Below, one piece after another: positions 7,196-11,352 of a DNA stretch of 11,352 bases. Source of the DNA: an uncultured Erysipelotrichaceae bacterium (lineage in GTDB: Bacteria; Bacillota_I; Bacilli_A; Erysipelotrichales; Erysipelotrichaceae); assembly GCA_902782955.1 (NCBI GenBank), contig CACZPD010000161.1, positions 1-11,352 on the forward strand, written 5' to 3'. The position numbers were made by a program, and so were the translations under genes. Below the pieces are notes generated by a model. It did no database searches. It saw nothing but the letters and a program-made list of their open reading frames with translations, and had not been told where the DNA came from. Numbering within the stretch: the first letter of the stretch is position 1; the number at the start of each line of letters is the position of its first letter.

Positions 7196-7609
7196 ATGAG
7201 AGTACTGGGCCTGGATCTCGGCAGTGTGACATGCGGCGTAGCGATCAGCGATCCGATGGGGATGGTCGCCAGAACCTACGAAACGATACGCTTCGAAGAA
7301 GATGACTATGAAGCGTGTATTCAGCGTGTCGGCGAGATCATTGAACAGGAAAAACCGGATGCCGTCGTCATCGGTCTGCCGAAACACATGAACGGTGATA
7401 TCGGCATACGCGGCGAGATCTCTCTTGAATTTGCGGATGAGATGCGTGAACGCTTCGGCATCGAAGTGATCACCTGGGATGAGAGGCTTACTACGGTGGC
7501 CGCGGAGAAGCTTCTCATATCCGCTGATGTTTCCCGCAAAAAGCGTAAAAAAGTAATTGATCAGGTTGCGGCTGTAGGAATCTTGCAAAGTTATCTGGAT
7601 TCAAAATAA
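7196..7609 (+). CDS. ruvX: RuvX/YqgF family putative Holliday junction resolvase / pre-16S rRNA nuclease
   Basis: The 137-residue RNase H-fold protein shows the three acidic regions of the family: GLDLGSVTCGVAISD with Asp7, TWDERLTT (93–100) with Glu96, and KVIDQVAAVGIL with Asp122. VIGLPKHMNG (58–67) is also typical. Members have been implicated in 5' maturation of 16S rRNA and in Holliday junction resolution; the sequence does not decide between these. The ATG directly follows the ireB stop, with the ribosome site GAGG inside the last ireB codons, so coupled translation is likely. Length and motifs look intact. Confidence 0.95.
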   Translation: MRVLGLDLGSVTCGVAISDPMGMVARTYETIRFEEDDYEACIQRVGEIIEQEKPDAVVIGLPKHMNGDIGIRGEISLEFADEMRERFGIEVITWDERLTTVAAEKLLISADVSRKKRKKVIDQVAAVGILQSYLDSK

Positions 7610-7627
7610 GGCGTTTATCGCCTTTTG
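7608..7627 (+). terminator. Small hairpin between ruvX and the DUF1292 gene
   Basis: AAGGCG (7608–7613) and CGCCTT (7619–7624) form a perfect 6-bp stem with a TTTAT loop, starting in the ruvX stop codon. Only a short T-run (TTTTG, 7623–7627) follows, and the next ribosome site begins about 5 bases later. It could be a weak or partial terminator or an RNA-processing or stability element; full termination seems unlikely given the tight gene cluster. Confidence 0.4.
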
Positions 7628-7643
7628 TTATGAGGTGAAGTTT

Positions 7644-7904
7644 ATGTTTGAAGATAACCGTATGATGATCATCGATGATACCGGTGCAGAAAGAGAAGTT
7701 GAGATCATACTGACGTTTGAGGATGATTCTCGCAATAAGAAATATGTTCTGTTCACGGATCCTGCAGATCTGGAAGGAAACGTTTTTGCGTATTCCTATG
7801 ATGATGACGGCGAGATGAATGAGATCTCTGAAGAAGAGTGGGAGATGTGTTCTGAGGTGCTAGGTGCATTCCAGAACGAAGGAGAAGACAATGAAAACGA
7901 ATAG
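7644..7904 (+). CDS. DUF1292 family protein (YrzB-like)
   Basis: This 86-residue, very acidic protein (about one third Asp/Glu) belongs to the DUF1292 family. Typical features are IIDDTGAEREVEIILTFEDD, KKYVLFTDP and the EISEEEWEM segment. The function of the family is unknown; it is nearly always found between ruvX and mltG in Firmicutes, as here. An in-frame GTG at 7635 is part of the ribosome site GAGGTG, so the ATG at 7644 is the likely start. The last 14 bases overlap the start of mltG in another frame. No membrane segment, signal peptide or catalytic motif is visible. Confidence 0.9.
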   Translation: MFEDNRMMIIDDTGAEREVEIILTFEDDSRNKKYVLFTDPADLEGNVFAYSYDDDGEMNEISEEEWEMCSEVLGAFQNEGEDNENE

Positions 7905-8973
7905 AAAGAAAAAATCTTCATTCCTCTATAAACTTATCATCTTCCTGATCATTGTCCTGATGGGCACGCTCGGCGCTGCATACTGGCATTATAACGAAAG
8001 CCTGAAGAGCGTCCAGCCAAACAGCGAGCCGGTTGCCTTTACGGTTGAATCCGGTGCTTCCCTGCGGGAAGTATGCGCTGACCTGGAAGAGCAGGGGATC
8101 ATACGGAATTCCAAGATGGCTTTCTACTATGCACGATTCCATCATCTCAACAATATCAAAGCCGGTGACTTCACACTGGACAAGGGATGGGATGTAAACA
8201 AGATCTTCACCTATCTGAATGATGAACTGGCTGCGAACCAGGACACCGTCAATGTCACGATCACGGAAGGTGACTGGGCAAAAGATGCTGCCAAGAAGAT
8301 CGCGGCTGAAACCACTGTCAGTGAAGAAGATCTTCTCGCCCTCTGGAATGATGAAAAATATATCCGGTCCATGATGGAGTCCTATCCGTTCCTGACAGAT
8401 GAGATGTTCAATGAAAATATCCGCATCTATATGGAAGGATACCTCGCGCCGGATACCTATCAGTTCTTCCGCGAAACGAGCGCTGAGGAAGTCACAAAGA
8501 GGATCCTGGATCAGTCACTGATCGTATATAACCAGTATGCGGATGAGATCGCGGAAAATGATCTTTCGATCCATCAGTTCTATACACTCGCCAGCATCGT
8601 CCAGCATGAAGCAGGACGGTCATCCATGGAAGATATGGAACATGTTGCCAGCGTCTTCTACAACAGAATGAAGATCGACATGGCGCTGCAGTCCAGTTCC
8701 ACCGTCTGCTACGCGATCGACTTTGACAAGGAAACAGATCACTGGATGGCATGTGAAACGAACCCGGATTTCGACAGTCCCTACAACACATACAAATATC
8801 CGGGACTGACGCCCGGCCCGATCATGAACGTCGGCAAACTGGCGATCGAAGCCACACTGCATCCGACGGATGATGAAGATCTGTATTTTGTGGCTGATGT
8901 CAGCACAGGCGAGATCCACTTCGCAAAAACACTGGAAGAGCATAATGCCAATGTGGCAAAATACATGCAATGA
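7891..8973 (+). CDS. mltG: Endolytic transglycosylase MltG (YceG-like)
   Basis: The 360-residue protein has a short basic cytoplasmic tail (KTNRKKK), one membrane segment (about 11–31) and an extracytoplasmic YceG domain. It cuts nascent peptidoglycan glycan strands and is thought to set their length. Hallmarks are EGYLAPDTY (182–190), LASIVQHEAG (233–242), ASVFYNRM, LQSSSTVCYAI and SPYNTYKYPGLTPGPI, with YNTY at 298–301. The family motif is usually SIxEKE or a close variant. Here the first acidic position is Gln, while the later invariant Glu (Glu240) is kept, so activity is expected. GGAG at 7881–7884 sets the ATG at 7891, inside the DUF1292 gene. The stop overlaps the Nudix start (ATGA). 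Context with IreB suggests joint cell-wall roles. Confidence 0.96.
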   Translation: MKTNRKKKSSFLYKLIIFLIIVLMGTLGAAYWHYNESLKSVQPNSEPVAFTVESGASLREVCADLEEQGIIRNSKMAFYYARFHHLNNIKAGDFTLDKGWDVNKIFTYLNDELAANQDTVNVTITEGDWAKDAAKKIAAETTVSEEDLLALWNDEKYIRSMMESYPFLTDEMFNENIRIYMEGYLAPDTYQFFRETSAEEVTKRILDQSLIVYNQYADEIAENDLSIHQFYTLASIVQHEAGRSSMEDMEHVASVFYNRMKIDMALQSSSTVCYAIDFDKETDHWMACETNPDFDSPYNTYKYPGLTPGPIMNVGKLAIEATLHPTDDEDLYFVADVSTGEIHFAKTLEEHNANVAKYMQ

Positions 8974-9434
8974 TCAGAACCACGCAATGCTACCTGACAC
9001 GGGACGGGCGCTGGCTGATGCTCTACCGCAACAAAAAAGAAAACGATTATAATCACGGCAAATGGATCGGAGTCGGCGGGAAGCAGGAACCCGGCGAAAC
9101 GTCCGAACAATGCATCATGCGCGAGATCAGGGAAGAAACAGGACTGCACGCTGAAACAGTAAAGCTTCGCGGCATCGTTGAATTCGAATATCCCGGTCTT
9201 GAAGATGAAGAGATCCGTGTATATACCTGCACAGAGTTCTCCGGAGAGCTTACAGAATGCGATGAAGGCACGCTGGAATGGATACCGGAGGAAAGGATCC
9301 TTGATCTCTCCCTTTGGGAAGGGGACAGGGTCTTTCTGGAAAAACTGCTGCACAACGATCCGAAGATATTCCGGATGCGGCTGAAATATGATACAGACGA
9401 CAGGCTGAAAGAAGTCATCACGCTAGAGGCATAA
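8970..9434 (+). CDS. Nudix hydrolase (MutT/8-oxo-dGTP diphosphatase-like)
   Basis: The 154-residue protein has a complete Nudix box at residues 37–59 (G-x5-E-x7-REIREETGL), the metal-binding motif that hydrolyses nucleoside diphosphates linked to another group. N-terminal [33 protein letters not shown] resembles MutT-type 8-oxo-dGTP diphosphatases, so nucleotide-pool cleaning is the likeliest role. Substrate cannot be fixed from sequence. The ATG overlaps the mltG stop as ATGA and has no clear ribosome site, which suggests translation by re-initiating ribosomes. It ends 2 bases before udk. In Bacillus subtilis, as I recall it, this position between mltG and udk holds a methyltransferase and U32 peptidases instead. 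Confidence 0.93.
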   Translation: MIRTTQCYLTRDGRWLMLYRNKKENDYNHGKWIGVGGKQEPGETSEQCIMREIREETGLHAETVKLRGIVEFEYPGLEDEEIRVYTCTEFSGELTECDEGTLEWIPEERILDLSLWEGDRVFLEKLLHNDPKIFRMRLKYDTDDRLKEVITLEA

Positions 9435-9436
9435 TC

Positions 9437-10069
9437 ATGAAAAACACAATTATCATCGGAATTGCCGGAGGAAGTGCATCCGGTAAAACCTCTATTTCAA
9501 GAAAACTGAAAGATAAATTCGCTGATGAAAAGAGCGTATTGATCATCCGGCAGGATGACTATTACAAAGATCAGCATGACAAGCCGATGGAGGAAAGGGT
9601 AAAGACCAATTACGACCACCCGTTCGCATTCGACAACGATCTTCTGATCGAGCATCTGCATGCACTTCTCAGAGGGAAAGTCATCGAAAAGCCGACTTAT
9701 GATTTCGTTCATCACACCCGCAGTGATATTACCGAAAAGTGCTATCCGTGCGATGTACTGATCCTGGAAGGTCTCTTCGTACTGGAAGATGAAAAACTGC
9801 GTGAACTTCTCGATATCAAAGTTTTCGTTGATACCGCTGCCGATATCCGCTTTATCCGCAGACTCATGCGGGATGTCAAGGACAGGGGAAGGACACTGGA
9901 CTCTGTCGTCAACCAGTATGTCGATACCGTCCGCGTCATGCATGAGCAGTTTGTTGAGCCGAGCAAGCGCTACGCTGATGTGATCGTCCCCGAAGGCGGA
10001 TCCAACACAGTCGCGATCGACCTGCTCACCACAAAAATCAGTAGCATCATCGGCAAGCCGGTGATATAA
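9437..10069 (+). CDS. udk: Uridine kinase
   Basis: The 210-residue cytoplasmic kinase phosphorylates uridine and cytidine to UMP and CMP in pyrimidine salvage. GGSASGKT (11–18) is the P-loop. RQDDYYKD and [10 protein letters not shown] are the nucleoside-binding segments, and the lid and C-terminal region ([32 protein letters not shown]) fit the family well. Length is normal. The ATG follows the Nudix stop by two bases, with AGAGG seven bases upstream inside the preceding gene. udk followed by greA is a conserved pair in Firmicutes. The udk stop codon lies inside a perfect TATAAT likely to serve greA. Confidence 0.97.
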   Translation: MKNTIIIGIAGGSASGKTSISRKLKDKFADEKSVLIIRQDDYYKDQHDKPMEERVKTNYDHPFAFDNDLLIEHLHALLRGKVIEKPTYDFVHHTRSDITEKCYPCDVLILEGLFVLEDEKLRELLDIKVFVDTAADIRFIRRLMRDVKDRGRTLDSVVNQYVDTVRVMHEQFVEPSKRYADVIVPEGGSNTVAIDLLTTKISSIIGKPVI

Positions 10070-10070
10070 T
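10062..10070 (+). promoter_or_regulatory. Candidate extended -10 promoter for greA
   Basis: TG-A-TATAAT is a perfect extended -10 element, with the udk stop TAA inside it. No convincing -35 is visible, which extended -10 promoters can tolerate. The expected start (about 10077) leaves a leader of about 25 bases to the greA ATG, including its AAGGAG site at 10085–10090. Confidence 0.55.
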
Positions 10071-10101
10071 GTTTCAGCATTAAAAAAGGAGATCATCAAA
10101 T

Positions 10102-10581
10102 ATGAGTGAGAATAAAGTCTATTATCTGACAGAAGAAGGCGTTGAAGACCTTCGCAATGAATACAACAAGCTTGTTCATGTCACACGTGAAGAAGTCAAA
10201 AGCGAACTGAAGGAAGCACGTGCACTCGGTGACCTGTCCGAAAACGCCGATTATGATGCCGCAAGAGACAGACAGGCTCAGATCGAAAGCAGGATCGTTG
10301 AACTCGAGAACATGCTGCAGCATTACGAGATCATTGATACGACGAAAGTCAGCAATAAAACCGTAGAAATGGGTCTGACCGTAACAGTATGTTTCCTGGA
10401 TATCGATGAAAAAGAAACATACAAGATCGTCGGCAGCTTTGAAGCAGATCCGCTGAATGGTCTTCTTTCCAATGAAACACCTCTGGCAGCAGCCATTATG
10501 GGACATAAGGTAGGCGACACGGTTGAAGTCAATGCCGCCAAACCATATAAAGTAACAATTCTCGAAATCGTTTCTAAATAA
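10102..10581 (+). CDS. greA: Transcription elongation factor GreA
   Basis: The 159-residue protein has normal GreA length and architecture: an N-terminal antiparallel coiled coil (about 1–77) and a C-terminal FKBP-like domain. The coil tip carries GDLSENADY with acidic residues Asp44 and Glu47, which reach into the RNA polymerase secondary channel and promote cleavage of backtracked transcripts. The C-terminal NGLLSNETPLAAAIMGHKVGDTVEV segment is typical. AAGGAG lies 11 bases before the ATG at 10102. A strong hairpin begins 17 bases after the stop and probably ends the greA transcript. Gene order udk–greA is conserved; the downstream comEA is not a usual partner as far as I recall. Confidence 0.98.
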   Translation: MSENKVYYLTEEGVEDLRNEYNKLVHVTREEVKSELKEARALGDLSENADYDAARDRQAQIESRIVELENMLQHYEIIDTTKVSNKTVEMGLTVTVCFLDIDEKETYKIVGSFEADPLNGLLSNETPLAAAIMGHKVGDTVEVNAAKPYKVTILEIVSK

Positions 10582-10598
10582 TCAATTGAACCGCAAAT

Positions 10599-10649
10599 AA
10601 AATAAGCAGGAGGTCATGTCCGATGAAACCGCTGCTTATTTTTATTTTT
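10599..10649 (+). terminator. Terminator-like hairpin after greA enclosing the comEA start
   Basis: AAAATAAGCAG (10599–10609) pairs perfectly with CTGCTTATTTT (10632–10642). Inside, GG (10612–10613) can pair with CC (10629–10630) and TCAT (10614–10617) with ATGA (10623–10626), leaving a 5-base loop. A T-rich tail, TTTTTATTTTT, runs from 10639 to 10649. The position after greA suits an intrinsic terminator. The structure also holds the AGGAGG ribosome site and ATG of comEA, so it may block translation of comEA as well. Energy was not computed. Confidence 0.6.
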
Positions 10650-11099
10650 CTCTTAGTTATCATACTGCAGACCGATCTCAAACCGCTGGATCTGGATTCT
10701 TTGCAGAAAGACACGATCGAAGTATCTGTCGAGGGTGCTGTAAAGGATTCAGGGACGATTACCATGCACCGGTATGATACTGTCGGCGATATCCTGGATA
10801 TCGTTGAACCGGATGAAGACGCGGATCTGACCGCGATCAACCGCAATATGATCGTCAATGATCATGATGTGATCGTCATCCCTGAACAGTCAGAAGAAAA
10901 GGCAGTAATGAAAATATCGGTCAATCAGGGAGATGTCGAAGATCTTATGAATCTGCCCGGCATCGGTAAAAAGACGGCGGAACAAATCATTGAATACCGG
11001 GAACAAAACGGATTGTTCCAGTCTCCGGAAGATCTGCTCAGGGTAAAAGGGATCGGGGAAAAGAAACTTGAAAAATTCATAGACTGTATTACTTTATGA
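10623..11099 (+). CDS. comEA: ComEA family competence protein (SLBB and helix-hairpin-helix)
   Basis: The 158-residue protein is a ComEA-type DNA receptor of transformation. It begins with a hydrophobic membrane anchor that is unusually short and close to the start (about residues 4–15, LLIFIFLLVIIL). An SLBB domain follows (about 32–87, IEVSVEGAVKDSGTI…DVIVIP), then a C-terminal double helix-hairpin-helix DNA-binding domain (about 98–158) with LPGIGKKTA (111–119) and VKGIGEKKL (141–149). AGGAGG nine bases upstream and an in-frame stop at 10587–10589 make the ATG at 10623 the only good start. The stop overlaps the comEC start as ATGA. It should bind incoming double-stranded DNA outside the membrane and pass it to ComEC. 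Family is firm; whether this organism is transformable is unknown. Confidence 0.93.
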   Translation: MKPLLIFIFLLVIILQTDLKPLDLDSLQKDTIEVSVEGAVKDSGTITMHRYDTVGDILDIVEPDEDADLTAINRNMIVNDHDVIVIPEQSEEKAVMKISVNQGDVEDLMNLPGIGKKTAEQIIEYREQNGLFQSPEDLLRVKGIGEKKLEKFIDCITL

Positions 11100-11352
11100 A
11101 GACAGTACGGGATCATCTGATCTTTCTGTCACTTCTGTGCTGTTTGTTTTCATTTACTTATTCATTGTCTCCTCTTTTTTCTTTCTCCGCATGTATTCTG
11201 ATCTGGTATTTCCGGACGGAAGACAGTTCATGGGCTATTGTTTTTTTGATTTTCCTTTTATTATCCGTTCCCCGCATGACCTCCGGTACATTTCACGCCT
11301 CAACAGCCAGAATCATACAGGTCAAAAACAATTATGCAGTTATCCGGAAAGG
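11096..11352 (+). CDS. comEC: ComEC-type DNA uptake channel protein, partial (5' end only)
   Basis: An open frame from the ATG at 11096 runs to the window edge (85 codons visible). It overlaps the comEA stop by four bases (ATGA). The product starts MKTVRDHLIFLSLLCCLFSF, with hydrophobic stretches at about 7–38 and 48–60, followed by FHASTARIIQVKNNYAVIRKG. That layout, two N-terminal membrane segments then the start of a small beta domain, fits the ComEC N-terminus (DUF4131 region). ComEC forms the inner-membrane channel that carries single-stranded DNA into the cell. The identification rests on position after comEA and membrane pattern; the competence and metallo-beta-lactamase-like domains lie outside the window. 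Confidence 0.85.
   Translation, partial: MKTVRDHLIFLSLLCCLFSFTYSLSPLFSFSACILIWYFRTEDSSWAIVFLIFLLLSVPRMTSGTFHASTARIIQVKNNYAVIRK

Noticed and set aside
8781..9353. 190-codon minus-strand frame opposite mltG and the Nudix gene
   Set aside because: Spans two certain genes on the other strand; hydrophobic stretches reflect reverse-complement composition, not a recognisable membrane protein.
1..11352. Search for mobile elements, CRISPR repeats, tRNA or rRNA genes and toxin–antitoxin pairs
   Set aside because: No transposase, integrase, direct repeat array, tRNA-like cloverleaf or rRNA segment was seen; genes are tightly packed core functions.

Overview
The window reads as a chromosomal piece of an anaerobic Bacillota (Firmicutes) bacterium of moderate GC content. 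Three things point there: Bacillus-type AlaRS sequence features, a T-box leader in front of alaS, and the gene order alaS–ireB–ruvX–DUF1292–mltG–…–udk–greA. From memory that order matches the low-GC Gram-positive arrangement (in Bacillus subtilis alaS, yrzL, yrrK, yrzB, yrrL … udk, greA). A ferredoxin-dependent indolepyruvate oxidoreductase argues for an anaerobe. Erysipelotrichia or a related anaerobic class is a reasonable guess, but one window cannot prove it.

Left part (1–3890, minus strand): a four-gene leftward operon, iorA → iorB → paaK-type ligase → ACT-domain protein, the last cut by the window edge. Gaps are 1, 47 and 12 bases and each gene has its own Shine-Dalgarno site. Together these genes interconvert aryl-2-oxoacids (indolepyruvate, phenylpyruvate), aryl-acetyl-CoA and free aryl-acetates, coupled to ferredoxin. 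The ACT domain suggests control by an amino acid.

Middle (3891–4219): a divergent control region of about 330 bases. It holds a weak promoter candidate for the leftward operon and a promoter candidate plus a complete T-box riboswitch for alaS. The T-box has an AGUA/GAA specifier loop with a GCU alanine codon, a near-consensus T-box sequence with a UGGU bulge, and a terminator with a run of seven T.

Right part (4220–11352, plus strand): a dense rightward cluster of alanyl-tRNA synthetase, IreB, RuvX, a DUF1292 protein, MltG, a Nudix hydrolase, uridine kinase, GreA, ComEA and the start of ComEC. Many genes abut or overlap (TAA|ATG, ATGA and a 14-base overlap), implying co-transcription and translational coupling. 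The cluster joins tRNA charging, cell-wall signalling and polymerisation, nucleotide metabolism, transcript-cleavage rescue and DNA uptake.

The most unusual local structure lies between greA and comEA. A terminator-like hairpin (11-bp perfect outer stem and T-rich tail, 10599–10649) encloses the ribosome-binding site and start codon of comEA, so its T-rich tail also encodes the hydrophobic N-terminus of ComEA. Most other content is conserved core machinery, and I saw no mobile element, CRISPR array, rRNA, tRNA or phage feature.
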